Positions 7,666 through 17,135 of a stretch of 50,644 bases of DNA are shown piece by piece. Under the pieces are notes generated by a model. The model saw only the letters and a list, made by a program, of their open reading frames with translations, did no database searches and had not been told where the DNA came from. The stretch spans positions 1 to 50,644 of the forward strand of contig JAEYUO010000062.1 of NCBI GenBank assembly GCA_023432465.1, given 5' to 3'. Positions within the stretch are counted from its first letter, which is position 1; each line of letters opens with the position of its first letter. The position numbers were made by a program, and so were the translations under genes. This stretch comes from Planctomycetota bacterium. GTDB lineage: Bacteria > Planctomycetota > Phycisphaerae > Phycisphaerales > UBA1924.

Positions 7666-9114
7666 TCATTCGCGCGCGATGGGGAGGAAGTCGCGTTCCT
7701 GGCCCTTGCCCCAGGCGTGGAACCGGGGCCAGAAGACTTCCTTGAGCAGGATTCGGATGCACGCGGCAACGGGGATGGCCAGGAGCAGGCCGTAGACACC
7801 CGCGATCGCGCCGCCCGCCATGCTGGCAAAGAGGATCGTGGGCGTGTCCATGCCGGTGGTCTTGCCCTGGATTGTGGGCGAGAGGACGTAGTCATCCAGG
7901 AGCTGCGCTCCGATGTACACGCCGATGGGCGCGAAGACGATCCACCACCACTGCTGCTGGAAGCCCGCGCCGCCCCCGGGTTCGATGACCATGAGCACGA
8001 TGGCGATCGGCACACCGATGATGTGGACGAAGGGCACGATGAACAGCAGGCCGATGACCGGGCCCAGCAGCAGCGGCGACGGCACGCCGATGAGCCAGTA
8101 GGCGATGGTCATGTACAGCGCGAGGATGAAGCAGATGGTGATCCGGCCGCGGATGAACCCCGCGACGACGCGGTCCATCTGGCGGACCAGATCGATGACG
8201 CGGTGCTTCTTGCGCTCGGGGATGAGGTCTTCCCAGAACTCGAGGACCTTGCCGTAGCCGGTGCTGAAGAAGAAAAAGAAGAAGGCGGTGAGGAAGGCAG
8301 TGAAGGCGAGGAAGCCGACCTTCGCGACGCCGGCCACAACGGCGCCGAACGCCACCGCGCCCGTTCCCAGGGCCTGCTGGCCGAGGTTCTTGGCGAGGGC
8401 GTCGGCATTGTTCTGCACCCAGCGGATAGCGATCTCCAGCCCTTCATAGAGCTGCACCTTCCACTCGGGGAACTCGTCTTCATCCGCCGCGAGCGGGGCA
8501 TCGGGTTTGGGTTCGGTCGCGCCCTGCTCATCCGCGGCGTCGGTGCCGGGCTGCTCCGAGGGTGCGGGGGGGGCCGCATCGCGCCGGGCGCGGAAGGCCT
8601 CGACATCGGTGCGGAGTTCGCCGAGCCAGGATCCGACATCCTGGAGCGAACGGGGGAGCTTCTCGCGCGCGGCCCGGCGATCCTCCTGCTTGGGCGACTG
8701 GACCGAAGCGACGACGAGACCGGTGTTTCGTGCGACGGTGCCGACGAGCGCGGAACCCTGCACGATGGCGAAGCCGATGCCGATGGTGACCGGGGCGACC
8801 ACCAGCGTGCCGGCGAGCACGATGATCGCCACGGCCGCGCCCTGACGGCTGACCCACTTGTATCGGCCTGTGACCCACGCGACGACCGGCTCGAAGAGAT
8901 ATGCCAGGGCCAGAGCCAGAAGAATGGGAACGGTGACGATGCTGCAGAGATATCCGACGTAGAGCAGGCCGACGATCGCCAGCAGGATAAGACCGTCGCG
9001 GATGGGTTGGATCTGCCAGAGCCGCAGCTTGCGCCAGTCGTTGGCGGGCGCGACGACGACCCGTGCGTTCTTCGTCCCCGCGGGCTCGTTCGTGCTCTCG
9101 TGTTCGCCGGCCAT
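7666..9114 (-). CDS. AI-2E family transporter
   Basis: Polytopic inner-membrane protein of the AI-2E/PerM family, whose members export autoinducer-2 or work as ion antiporters; the substrate here cannot be told. The 482 residues contain about eight membrane segments, two near 42-76, two near 92-125 and the rest after 250, with family-like GPVIGLLFIVPFVHIIG near the C-terminal half. An acidic Pro/Ala-rich insert at about 179-215 sits in the soluble loop and lengthens the protein beyond the usual 350-400 residues. It is 9 bases upstream of trmD, so the two are probably cotranscribed. Confidence 0.88.
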   Translation of the reverse strand: MAGEHESTNEPAGTKNARVVVAPANDWRKLRLWQIQPIRDGLILLAIVGLLYVGYLCSIVTVPILLALALAYLFEPVVAWVTGRYKWVSRQGAAVAIIVLAGTLVVAPVTIGIGFAIVQGSALVGTVARNTGLVVASVQSPKQEDRRAAREKLPRSLQDVGSWLGELRTDVEAFRARRDAAPPAPSEQPGTDAADEQGATEPKPDAPLAADEDEFPEWKVQLYEGLEIAIRWVQNNADALAKNLGQQALGTGAVAFGAVVAGVAKVGFLAFTAFLTAFFFFFFSTGYGKVLEFWEDLIPERKKHRVIDLVRQMDRVVAGFIRGRITICFILALYMTIAYWLIGVPSPLLLGPVIGLLFIVPFVHIIGVPIAIVLMVIEPGGGAGFQQQWWWIVFAPIGVYIGAQLLDDYVLSPTIQGKTTGMDTPTILFASMAGGAIAGVYGLLLAIPVAACIRILLKEVFWPRFHAWGKGQERDFLPIARE

Positions 9115-9194
9115 GCGTGCAGATTAGCAGGACGGCGTCAAGCCCGTTGCCCGGCGGAGCCCTGGCGCGGCCCAGACGCGACGGGCGCAACGCA

Positions 9195-9227
9195 AAGGGC
9201 CCGCGCCGGGGTGCGGCACGGGCCCTT
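9195..9227 (-). terminator. Strong hairpin, candidate terminator for the OmpA-like gene
   Basis: Perfect 9-base arms AAGGGCCCG and CGGGCCCTT, with a further inner GCCG/CGGC pairing and a 5-base loop. It lies 31 bases after the stop codon of the OmpA-like gene and before the AI-2E gene on the same strand. No long T-run follows. Confidence 0.55.
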
Positions 9228-9258
9228 GCAATGTTCAATCGGCCGCGATCGGCCGGGC

Positions 9259-10122
9259 TTACTTCATGATCTCTTCCCGAACCGGGGGACGCGTGGGGGC
9301 GTCGGTGACCTGGTCGGGGAAGGTGGTGACGGCGGAGTTGCCGCCGCCCATCTGACGGCCGAGGAAGATCTCGACGCGCCGGTTCTGCGGCGTGTTGCCG
9401 CTGCCGCTGTTGGCGACGAGCGGGTCGAACTCGCCTCGCCCGGCGACCTCGAAGCGCTGCGGCGCAACGCCGTTATCGACGAGGAAGTTGCGCACCGAGA
9501 TCGACCGAAAGGCCGAGAGCTCGATGTTGTTCTTGAACGGCCGCCCGGCGATCTGACGCACCCGCTGGGTGTCGGTGTGGCCGACGACGCGGACCTCGTA
9601 GTTCGCCGCCGCGCTGTTGAGGATCTGGCCCAGCCGCTGCAGCGCCCCCTTGACGCTGTCGTTCAGCGCGTCAGAGCCCGAGGCAAACGTCAGGTCGCTC
9701 TTGAAGCGGAGCATGCCGCGGGCCGAGTCATACTCGAGGATGTCGCCGTACTGCGACGCGAGCTCGCGCAGTGCGCTGTCGGTGGTCGGGTCAATGTCGC
9801 CGAACCGCAGGCCGCGGATCCGGTCGTCGAGCGAGGCGAGCTGCGCCTCCAGCCCCGCGCGCCCGCCGCGAAGGTCCGCGATCAGACGGGTCTGCTCCTC
9901 GATCAGCTGGTTGCGACGGTTCAGCTCCGCCTGCAGGTTCTGGTTCAGGGTGTTCAGCGACTCGACCTGCGCGGTGAGGGCCGCGTTGCGGTCCGTGAGC
10001 GCGCGGTTCGCCTCGACAAGGTTGTTGGTCCCGGCGTTGCACCCGCCAAGGACGGTCGCGCCCATTGCCGCGACGAGCACCGCGCTTCGGCGCGCCCAAC
10101 GCATCATGTTCCATCCGTTCAT
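9259..10122 (-). CDS. OmpA-family lipoprotein with coiled coil
   Basis: Predicted envelope lipoprotein that ties a membrane to peptidoglycan. The 287-residue product has a basic N-terminus, a hydrophobic run and lipobox LGGC with C28 as the lipidated residue. Residues about 33-110 are a heptad-rich coiled coil (NRALTDRNAALTAQ onward). An OmpA-like peptidoglycan-binding domain follows at about 140-265 with VVGHTD, AFRSISVRNFL, GRGEFDPLV and NRRVEIFL. The start at 10122 follows AAGGGAG. It has its own candidate promoter (10182-10210) and terminator hairpin and is probably monocistronic. Confidence 0.9.
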   Translation of the reverse strand: MNGWNMMRWARRSAVLVAAMGATVLGGCNAGTNNLVEANRALTDRNAALTAQVESLNTLNQNLQAELNRRNQLIEEQTRLIADLRGGRAGLEAQLASLDDRIRGLRFGDIDPTTDSALRELASQYGDILEYDSARGMLRFKSDLTFASGSDALNDSVKGALQRLGQILNSAAANYEVRVVGHTDTQRVRQIAGRPFKNNIELSAFRSISVRNFLVDNGVAPQRFEVAGRGEFDPLVANSGSGNTPQNRRVEIFLGRQMGGGNSAVTTFPDQVTDAPTRPPVREEIMK

Positions 10123-10181
10123 GCCAAGACTCCCTTCACTAGGTTGATCACTTATTCCCGGGGGCTGCTTCGTGCGGCCAG

Positions 10182-10210
10182 AGCATACTCTCTTGCCGGG
10201 TGTCCGTCAG
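10182..10210 (-). promoter_or_regulatory. Candidate sigma-70-type promoter of the OmpA-like gene
   Basis: On the minus strand CTGACG and TATGCT are separated by exactly 17 bases, giving a start site about 50 bases before the ATG at 10122. Each box has four of six consensus matches. Planctomycete promoters are poorly characterised, so this is only a candidate. Confidence 0.35.
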
Positions 10211-10252
10211 TACCCTGCATGACCGAATCTTCGGGCCGGGATCACGAAGTCC

Positions 10253-11638
10253 ATGAATCCCCAAGGGTTACGCGCTGCGGCGCAACTTTCGCCGATTCGC
10301 ATCAACGCCGCCGGCGCACAGGATGCCCACGGTCCGGGCATCGCCCCGGCCTCGCTGCTGATCGAATACCCAAGCACGGGGGGGCGGCTCCGGCTGCTGG
10401 CGATCGGCTCGCCCGCGGCAATCGATCGGGATGCGCGGGCGGGGGGCGCGCGGGTGGTGGACATGCCGCGCACGGTGGTCCTGCCGGGGATGGTGAACGC
10501 GCACACGCATCTGGACCTGACACACATCGGGCCGCGGGTGCATGATCGGAGCGCGGGGTTTGTGCCGTGGGTGGAGATGATCCGATCCGGGCGTGCGGCG
10601 GATGAGGGGGAGGTGCGGGCATCGGTGCAGCGCGGGATTGAGCTGTCGCGCTCGGCGGGTGTTGTGGCGGTGGGCGATATCGCGGGCGCGCCGCGGTCAA
10701 CGCCCGGCCGCGCGAGCCTCGCGGCATGGCGGACGATGCGCGAGCAGCGGATGGCGGGGGTGTCGTTCCTGGAGTTCTTCGCGATCGGCGGTGGGAGGGA
10801 GCGATTCCGGCAGTGGCTGCCGGGGCTCATCGAGCAAGCCGTCAGCGAGGACCAGCTCGCGCTGGAGGGAGATGGCGGTTGGCGTGCACGCATCGGCCTG
10901 CAGCCGCACGCGCCCAACACGGTGTGTCTTGAGGCATTCCGGTGGGCGTGCGCGGAGGCGAGCCACCGCGGCCTGAGCCTGATGACGCACGTGGCCGAAT
11001 CGCCGGAGGAGCGAGCGTTTGTCGGTGGGGCGAGCGGGCCGATGCGGGAGCTGCTGGAGCGGCTGGGGTTGTGGGATGAGTCCATCGAATCGGAAGTCGG
11101 GCGCGGATTCTCGCCGGTGGCGCACCTGGCGCCGACGCTCGCCGGGTCGGGCGCGATGCTCGCACACGTCAACGATGCGTCGGATGCGGATGTCGAGCTG
11201 CTGGCGAAGATGGGGTGCACGGTGGTGTACTGCCCGCGGGCATCGGAGTATTTCGGCGCGCACGAGCACTTCGGCCCGCACCGATATCGCGACATGATCG
11301 CCGCGGGAATCAATGTCGCGCTGGGGACGGACTCGCTGGTGAACCTCCCCCCCGCTGCCGCCGCGACGGCCTCAGAAGGCGGGCGTGGGATGAGCATCCT
11401 GGATGAGATGCGTGTGCTGTGGCGGCGCGACCGCACCGAAGCGCGGGCTCTGCTGGCGATGGGAACGAGCAACAGTGCACGGGCGCTGAACCTGCCGGAT
11501 GTGTTTCGGCTTGAGGCGGGTTCAATGGTCGCGGGCTTGGTGGGCGTCCAGATCGAACCCGGCCGCGAAGAGCGAGGGGGAGAGCCCATCGAATGGGCGA
11601 TGGAGAGTTCCGCTCCCTCGCAGTTGCTGTCAGACTGA
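10253..11638 (+). CDS. Metal-dependent amidohydrolase (MtaD/MqnX-like deaminase)
   Basis: Member of the amidohydrolase superfamily, cytosolic and metal dependent. The 461 residues show LPGMVNAHTHLDLTH with metal ligands H84 and H86, later LMTHVAE and AHVND histidines, and the GTDSL aspartate. This is the layout of S-adenosylhomocysteine, guanine and aminodeoxyfutalosine deaminases. The segment GFVPWVEMI shortly after the HxH motif recalls aminodeoxyfutalosine deaminase (MqnX), and a futalosine menaquinone route would fit a planctomycete, but no other mqn gene is in the window, so the substrate is open. It is divergent from the OmpA-like gene. No clear ribosome site precedes the ATG. Confidence 0.82.
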   Translation: MNPQGLRAAAQLSPIRINAAGAQDAHGPGIAPASLLIEYPSTGGRLRLLAIGSPAAIDRDARAGGARVVDMPRTVVLPGMVNAHTHLDLTHIGPRVHDRSAGFVPWVEMIRSGRAADEGEVRASVQRGIELSRSAGVVAVGDIAGAPRSTPGRASLAAWRTMREQRMAGVSFLEFFAIGGGRERFRQWLPGLIEQAVSEDQLALEGDGGWRARIGLQPHAPNTVCLEAFRWACAEASHRGLSLMTHVAESPEERAFVGGASGPMRELLERLGLWDESIESEVGRGFSPVAHLAPTLAGSGAMLAHVNDASDADVELLAKMGCTVVYCPRASEYFGAHEHFGPHRYRDMIAAGINVALGTDSLVNLPPAAAATASEGGRGMSILDEMRVLWRRDRTEARALLAMGTSNSARALNLPDVFRLEAGSMVAGLVGVQIEPGREERGGEPIEWAMESSAPSQLLSD

Positions 11639-11782
11639 AACATTTCCGGCCTGACAGGAGTTGCGGCCCGGAGGACACCGAAGCCGTATACTTTTTGACA
11701 TCAATTCACGGGTTGCTTCCGGCCGAGGAGTTCGCATTATGGTAGGATATGGCTGGCTCGGACGGATGGGAGGGGGCCGCGG

Positions 11783-14467
11783 ATGAGCGCGAAATGGATC
11801 CGTGCCAAGAAGTGGGATGACCAGCACCTGACCGGCGCGCTGCTGCCGGCGAAGTTCATTCTGCGCACGCTCAGCGGGATCCCGCTTGCCGTCGTGCTGC
11901 TGACGATTGTTTCGCTGTACGGTATTCTGGCGAGCGTACCGATCGGGTTGATCGCGCTCGCGCCCACGTGGGCGTTTTATGCCCTGACGGCGGTGGTGAC
12001 CGTGCTGATCGGCGCGGGCGTGCCGGTGTGGGTGGGCTCGAAGGCGATGCGTCGGGCGGGCATCGGCGCTGCGCCGCGGTTTGTCGTTGCGCTGCTGGCG
12101 GTCGTGGCGTTCGCGGTGATCGCCGCGGCGGCGTGGCAAGCGTTCATCTGGCCGCTGGTGCACTACCGGCCGGCGGTCCTCGGGGGCGAAGCATCGCACG
12201 GCGTGCGTTTCTTCGCGGACTTTGTCGATCGCTACCAGAGCGTGCAGTTCCGCCGGTTGCCGATGATGGAGATGTCCGAGCTTGAGTTCTACTCGTGGTG
12301 GCCCTTGCGGATCGTGCTGCTGCTGTTCGTGGTGAACATGGTCACCGCGACGGTGCGGCGGATCGAGTTCAGCTTCGTCAACCTCGGCGTGCTGACGGTG
12401 CACACGGGGATCGTGACGATCGCGCTGGGCAGCATCGTCTACTCGGCGCTCAAGCAGGAGGGGGACATGCTGCTGCAGGCCGGTGCGCCCAGCGCATCGG
12501 GCGAGCCGACGCCGGGTCCGCCGGAGCGGGGCTTCTATGACAACACCACGGTGGCCATCTGGGCGCAGCAGTCTCCGCTCCCGGAGGGCAGCCCGGGCGG
12601 GTGGGAGCAGCGTCCGCTGGAATGGCTGCCCCGATACAACGACTACAACCTTGGAGCGGCGGGGCCGGGGGCGAGCGGCTTCGAGCAGCACGCCGCGCTG
12701 CGAGACTTCGGCCCGATCGCGATCGATGTGCCCGTCGCCAGCAGGGACATCCAGCACCGAGTCACGGCGGATGACATCACGCTGAAGGTCATCGGGTACA
12801 GCTCGTACGCGACGCTGACTTCGAGATGGGTTGTGCCGCCTGAATCCGGAGAGAAAGCCACGGCGGGCGGGGCGCCGGCGATGAGCGCCGCGCCAGCGGG
12901 CGGCACGCGTTTGCGCGAGGTGGAGGCGTTCCTGACCATCCCGGAGAGCCAGGGCGGATCGCAGACGAAGCCGCAGAAGACGTATCGCTTCCTGCCGGAT
13001 TCTCCCGCGCAGCGCGTGGATGTGCTGGACATCTTCGGGGTCGAGTACGTTCGCGGCATGGACCCGAAGCGGTGGGAGGAACTGCAGACCAGACTGCCCC
13101 GCGGCACAAAGCACGCCCTGTTCGTCGAGCACCCTGCAACGGGGTTCAAGTCCGTCTATCCGGTCCAGGCGGGGCAGCGCGTGACCGTCGGCGAGACGGG
13201 GTATGAGCTTGAGGTGCGGTCTCTCGAGCCCGGCCCGCCGTTCCCGATCATCACGCGCGGGTATCAGGATGCGACTTCGAGCGTGGCGATCGTCCGCGTA
13301 ACGCCTCCACAGCCGGATGGCGCGGAGAAGCCGGTCTCGTTTGAGCGGTGGGTCTATCACCGCTTCCCCGAGATCAGCCAGGACATGCTGGACACGCTAA
13401 ACGAGCGCGGTATGCAGGCGCGGCGCGATGCGGATGCTTCTCTGAAGATCACCTATCTCGACGCGTCGATCCTGCAGGTGTATCTCGATGAGCGGCCAAG
13501 CGACGGGAGCGTCCGCGCGATTGTCCGGATGCCCGGCGGGGATGCGACCGTCACCGACGGCCTCAAGCCCGGCGACCCGTTGGAGGTTGCGCCGTCGCTC
13601 CGGCTGCGGCTGGGGCTGCGGTCGGACAACGCCGCGATGGTGGAAGCGCCGATCGCGGTGCCCCCGGAGGAGCAGACCAAGTCGGATGTGGGGACGCACA
13701 AGCGGGCGACGGTGGCGGTGCAGGTCGGGCTCAAGAGCGATCCGGCGTTCAGCCGTGTGGTCTGGCTGCCGTTCTCGCAGTACATGGGGATCGGCTCGGG
13801 GACGGAGCGGTCGGTCGATCTGCCGGATGGGCGGCGTGTGACGCTGGCGTTCGGGCGGGTCTGGCACCAACTGCCGTTTGATCTTCGGCTGACGAACTTC
13901 CACATGGACCCGTATCCGCACAGCGATACGCCGCGGGACTACCGCTCGGACCTGATCGTGATGAGCCGGTGGGGCGGGCTGTATCAGGACCGCGCGCGGA
14001 AGACGAGCCTGAACGAGCCGCTGCTGGTGCGTGTGCCGTTCATCCCGCGGGATGATGTGCCCGCGCCGGTGAACTGGGCGGGGCGTTTGTGGAGCTTCAT
14101 CATCCCGAACCAGTACAAGTTCAGCCAGGCGGGATGGGATGCCGCGGGCTGGCGCGAGACCAAGGCCATGGCGGATGCCGGGCGTGCGCCGCGGCCGTTT
14201 GCGCGGTTCACGATCCTGGGCGTGGGCAACAACCCGGGGATCTATGTCATCGCGGCGGGCGCGGTGATGATGAGCGTGGGGATCCCGTGGGCGTTCTATG
14301 TGAAGCCGGCGATCCTGCGGTACCGGAAGAAGAAGATCCAGCGGGAGCTGGCCGAGAGCGGGAAGAGCAGGGCGAGCCACACGAAGACGGGCACGCAGGG
14401 TTCGCAGAACGGACCCGGAAGTGACGGTGCGGAAGCCGCGACGAAGCTGGATGAGGTGCAGGCGTGA
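11783..14467 (+). CDS. resB: Cytochrome c biogenesis protein ResB (Ccs1/CcsB)
   Basis: System II component that, with CcsA, carries heme across the membrane and attaches it to apocytochrome c. The 894-residue product has membrane segments at about 32-52, 64-82, 100-122, 172-190 and 203-222, a very large extracytoplasmic domain (about 225-840) and a last helix near 845-865. H207 in TVHTGI is a likely heme ligand. It is far longer than B. subtilis ResB (about 540) because of the extracytoplasmic domain. The ATG follows a G-rich GGGAGGGGG ribosome site. ccsA follows, and a GTG for it overlaps the resB stop. Likely clients are the c-type subunits of the ACIII/caa3 cluster downstream. Confidence 0.88.
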   Translation: MSAKWIRAKKWDDQHLTGALLPAKFILRTLSGIPLAVVLLTIVSLYGILASVPIGLIALAPTWAFYALTAVVTVLIGAGVPVWVGSKAMRRAGIGAAPRFVVALLAVVAFAVIAAAAWQAFIWPLVHYRPAVLGGEASHGVRFFADFVDRYQSVQFRRLPMMEMSELEFYSWWPLRIVLLLFVVNMVTATVRRIEFSFVNLGVLTVHTGIVTIALGSIVYSALKQEGDMLLQAGAPSASGEPTPGPPERGFYDNTTVAIWAQQSPLPEGSPGGWEQRPLEWLPRYNDYNLGAAGPGASGFEQHAALRDFGPIAIDVPVASRDIQHRVTADDITLKVIGYSSYATLTSRWVVPPESGEKATAGGAPAMSAAPAGGTRLREVEAFLTIPESQGGSQTKPQKTYRFLPDSPAQRVDVLDIFGVEYVRGMDPKRWEELQTRLPRGTKHALFVEHPATGFKSVYPVQAGQRVTVGETGYELEVRSLEPGPPFPIITRGYQDATSSVAIVRVTPPQPDGAEKPVSFERWVYHRFPEISQDMLDTLNERGMQARRDADASLKITYLDASILQVYLDERPSDGSVRAIVRMPGGDATVTDGLKPGDPLEVAPSLRLRLGLRSDNAAMVEAPIAVPPEEQTKSDVGTHKRATVAVQVGLKSDPAFSRVVWLPFSQYMGIGSGTERSVDLPDGRRVTLAFGRVWHQLPFDLRLTNFHMDPYPHSDTPRDYRSDLIVMSRWGGLYQDRARKTSLNEPLLVRVPFIPRDDVPAPVNWAGRLWSFIIPNQYKFSQAGWDAAGWRETKAMADAGRAPRPFARFTILGVGNNPGIYVIAAGAVMMSVGIPWAFYVKPAILRYRKKKIQRELAESGKSRASHTKTGTQGSQNGPGSDGAEAATKLDEVQA

Positions 14468-14505
14468 ACGGATACGGCCGGCGATTGCTCGGCAAGGAAG
14501 GTGCT

Positions 14506-16293
14506 ATGTCGAACTCATTCCTGAAGGTGTTTGCACTGGCGTGCGCTCTGTCGTGTGTGTGCGCGAATGCGTTCGCGCAGTCCGCGCCCGAGGGCAATGC
14601 GCACCCGCAGACTCAGGCGATCTCGGAATCGGTCGCGGAGGAGCGCAACCCGTTCGGCGAGCCCGTCCCGGAGACTCTGGACACGGATGCGAAGCGGGCG
14701 TTCGCCGATGCGGTGGACCTTGCGCCGCTGCGCGATCTGGCGGTGTTTCACAACGGACGCGTGAAGATCATCGACACGCTGGCGCGCGAGACGATCGAGA
14801 CGATCATGGGCCGGCGTGACTTTGTCGACTTCAAGGTGAGGGAGGACGGCCAGGCGGACAAGAAGCACTACGACCCGCTGTTCACGTTCATCGACATCGT
14901 GATCGATCCGGCGTACTACCTGGAGCGACCGCTGATCCATGTTGAGTATCTGCCGCTTCGGGAGGCGTTCCTTGATCGTCTTTACCCGGACAAGGATGAG
15001 AACGAGTGGTGGAAGCGGCTTGGCCGGCTGAAGCCGGGGGAGTTGATGCTGGCGTGGCGGGAGATGGGACCGCGCCTGCCGATGGACAACCCGACGCAGC
15101 GTGCGCTGGGCAAGATGAGCCAGGCGTTCTCGCTGTATCAGGACTCGTGGCGGAACCTGCTGATGGTCGCGCCGAAGGGGACGGAACTCCAGTGGCACCA
15201 CCTGTCGGAGGAGCCGGCGAGTTCGCCGGTAGCGAACGCCGCGGCCGCGCTGGGGCGGGCGTGGCGCGCGGGGGATGCGGCCAAGGCCAATGAGGCGATC
15301 CGCACGCTGGCGGCGGAGTTGCCGAAGATCAATGCGGAGAACTATCCGGCGGGGCGACGATCGCTGGAGGCGACGTACAACCGCGTGAACGCGTTTGAGT
15401 GGGGATACTGGCTGTACGCGATCTCGCTGCTCCTGCTGCTGCTGGCTTTCGGCACGGGGCGGAAGTGGCTGGCGGTGTCGGGCGTGGTGATGCTGATCTC
15501 GGCGGTGGGGATGCACGGCTTCGGGTTCGTGGCGCGGTGCATCATCGCGGAGCGATTCGCGATCCAAAATCAGTTTGAGTCGATGACCGGGCTGAGCCTG
15601 TTTGCCGCGCTGGTGGGCATGGGGATCATGATCCTCCGCAAGCAGTGGCTGTTTGGCGCGGCGGCGGCGGGCGTGGGCTTCATGGTGCTGCTGACGGCGA
15701 CGCAGACGGGAATCCCCGGGGTGAGCGTCGAGCGGGAGGCGGCGATCCTGAACACGAGCGTGCTGCTGAAGTATCACGTGACCACGGTGCTGGTGAGCTA
15801 TGGGCTGATCGCGCTGGGGTTCATGGTGAGCCTGTTCTATCTCGGCACGCACTACGCCGCGAAGCTGAAGGCGGGCGTGGTGGGCGGCGGCCCTGCGATG
15901 GCGATGGGCGAGGCCGGAGGGATGGGCGCGGTCTCGGCCGAGGCGCTTGGACTGGAAGAGGGGCAGCCCGCCGGGACGGCCCGCGTGCTGAGCGACCTCG
16001 ACAAGGCGCAGATGATCATCCTCCAACTGGCGTTCTGGACGCTGGGCGTGGGCATTCTTCTGGGTGCGTGGTGGGCGGACCACTCCTGGGGCCGGTGGTG
16101 GGCGTTTGACCCCAAGGAACTGTGGGCGCTGGTGACGTGGATCGTGTACCTGATCGTGATCCACCTGCGTCTGACGGGGCTGAAGAACCGCGGCCTGGTC
16201 ACGGCGTGGATGAGCGTGGTGGGGTTCATCGTGATGCTGTGGACGTACTTTGGCGTGAACCTGCTGCTGCCGGGGCTGCATGCGTATGCGTGA
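14506..16293 (+). CDS. ccsA: Cytochrome c biogenesis protein CcsA with N-terminal exported domain
   Basis: Heme-handling partner of ResB in System II. The tryptophan-rich WWD domain is clear at about 520-545 (GAWWADHSWGRWWAFDPKE), embedded in the C-terminal polytopic half (about 300-590) with conserved histidines such as the KYHV segment. The first 25 residues form a clean signal peptide ending ANAFA, and about 270 soluble residues precede the first core helix, so this is longer than minimal CcsA. I chose the ATG at 14506, which has AAGGA at good spacing and the signal peptide; a GTG at 14464 overlapping the resB stop would add 14 residues. Confidence 0.9.
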   Translation: MSNSFLKVFALACALSCVCANAFAQSAPEGNAHPQTQAISESVAEERNPFGEPVPETLDTDAKRAFADAVDLAPLRDLAVFHNGRVKIIDTLARETIETIMGRRDFVDFKVREDGQADKKHYDPLFTFIDIVIDPAYYLERPLIHVEYLPLREAFLDRLYPDKDENEWWKRLGRLKPGELMLAWREMGPRLPMDNPTQRALGKMSQAFSLYQDSWRNLLMVAPKGTELQWHHLSEEPASSPVANAAAALGRAWRAGDAAKANEAIRTLAAELPKINAENYPAGRRSLEATYNRVNAFEWGYWLYAISLLLLLLAFGTGRKWLAVSGVVMLISAVGMHGFGFVARCIIAERFAIQNQFESMTGLSLFAALVGMGIMILRKQWLFGAAAAGVGFMVLLTATQTGIPGVSVEREAAILNTSVLLKYHVTTVLVSYGLIALGFMVSLFYLGTHYAAKLKAGVVGGGPAMAMGEAGGMGAVSAEALGLEEGQPAGTARVLSDLDKAQMIILQLAFWTLGVGILLGAWWADHSWGRWWAFDPKELWALVTWIVYLIVIHLRLTGLKNRGLVTAWMSVVGFIVMLWTYFGVNLLLPGLHAYA

Positions 16294-16306
16294 ATGGGGC
16301 AAGGCA

Positions 16307-16348
16307 GTGAGTGGTGAGTGGTGAGTGGTGAGTGGTGAGTGGTGAGTG
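16307..16348. repeat. Heptanucleotide repeat (GTGAGTG)6
   Basis: Six perfect copies of GTGAGTG lie between the ccsA stop and the glycosylase gene and end in a degenerate seventh unit. The tract supplies several in-frame GTG codons just upstream of mpg, which makes automatic start choice there unreliable. Confidence 0.95.
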
Positions 16349-16387
16349 GTGATGGCGAGCACGGGTGCGAGTCGCCTGAGGCCTGCA

Positions 16388-17062
16388 ATGCGGAAGCGGC
16401 TGGGACGGGCATTCTTCGCGGCTGATGCGGAGTCGCTTGCACGCGCGCTGCTTGGCGCGCACCTGGTGCGCGTGATGGATGACGGCTCGGCGATCCGGGT
16501 GCGGATCAACGAGACGGAGGCGTACCTGGGAGTGGAGGATCAGGCATCGCACGCGTTTGGCGGCCGGCGCACGGCCCGGACCGAGCCGATGTTCGGCCCA
16601 CCGGGCCTGAGCTATGTGTACTTCACGTATGGCATGCACCACTGTTTCAACGTGGTCGCGGGCGAGGTCGATGAACCGGCCGCGGTGCTGATCCGCGGCG
16701 GGATCGTCATCGAGGGGCTTGAGGCGGCGCTGGCCAACCGCGGATGGACGGCGGCGAAGCACGAGGCGAATCCCGCAGCACTGGCCGACGGGCCCGCCAA
16801 GCTCTGCCGCGCGTTGGCGATCGACCGCGGACTCAACGCGATCGACCTGACCACGGACGCGAGGCTGCACCTTGAAGCCGCGGAGGGCGGGTCGGAGGAT
16901 GAAACATCGGTGATCCGCACGCCGCGGATCGGTGTGGACTATGCCGGTGCGTGGGCATCGCGTCCGCTGCGGTTTGTCGAGCGCGGGGCGACTGTGAAGC
17001 TGGGTAAGGTCGCCGCTGATTCTGTCGGCGAGCTTGCCCGCACGCCCCGGAAGCGTGCGTAG
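16388..17062 (+). CDS. mpg: 3-methyladenine DNA glycosylase (AAG/MPG family)
   Basis: Base-excision repair enzyme that removes alkylated purines. The 224-residue protein begins at the usual family point (RAFFAADAESLARALLGAHLVR) and contains INETEAYLG with the catalytic glutamate, then SHAFGGRRTART and YVYFTYGMHHCFNVV, the DNA-intercalating tyrosine region. RTPRIGVDYAG near the C-terminus is also typical. I chose ATG 16388 because GAGG lies seven bases upstream and the family similarity starts there; the alternative ATG at 16352 lies at the edge of the GTGAGTG repeat. Confidence 0.93.
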   Translation: MRKRLGRAFFAADAESLARALLGAHLVRVMDDGSAIRVRINETEAYLGVEDQASHAFGGRRTARTEPMFGPPGLSYVYFTYGMHHCFNVVAGEVDEPAAVLIRGGIVIEGLEAALANRGWTAAKHEANPAALADGPAKLCRALAIDRGLNAIDLTTDARLHLEAAEGGSEDETSVIRTPRIGVDYAGAWASRPLRFVERGATVKLGKVAADSVGELARTPRKRA

Positions 17063-17135
17063 TATTCGGCCCCCGCCGCCCGACCTGTTCCCTTGAGTGA
17101 AAGCCCGTGGCGGGAAGACATCGGAGTGTGTTGCA

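Noticed and set aside
6994..10545. Open frame of 1183 codons on the + strand
   Set aside because: It spans the antisense of trmD, the AI-2E gene and the OmpA-like gene, all of which have clear family motifs.
11687..11700. Promoter before resB (TATACT and TTGACA)
   Set aside because: The -10-like TATACT lies before, not after, the TTGACA, and neither has a partner at 16-18 bases.
16346..16387. Upstream starts for the glycosylase at GTG 16346 or ATG 16352
   Set aside because: They lie in or next to the heptamer repeat. ATG 16388 has a ribosome site and coincides with the start of family similarity.
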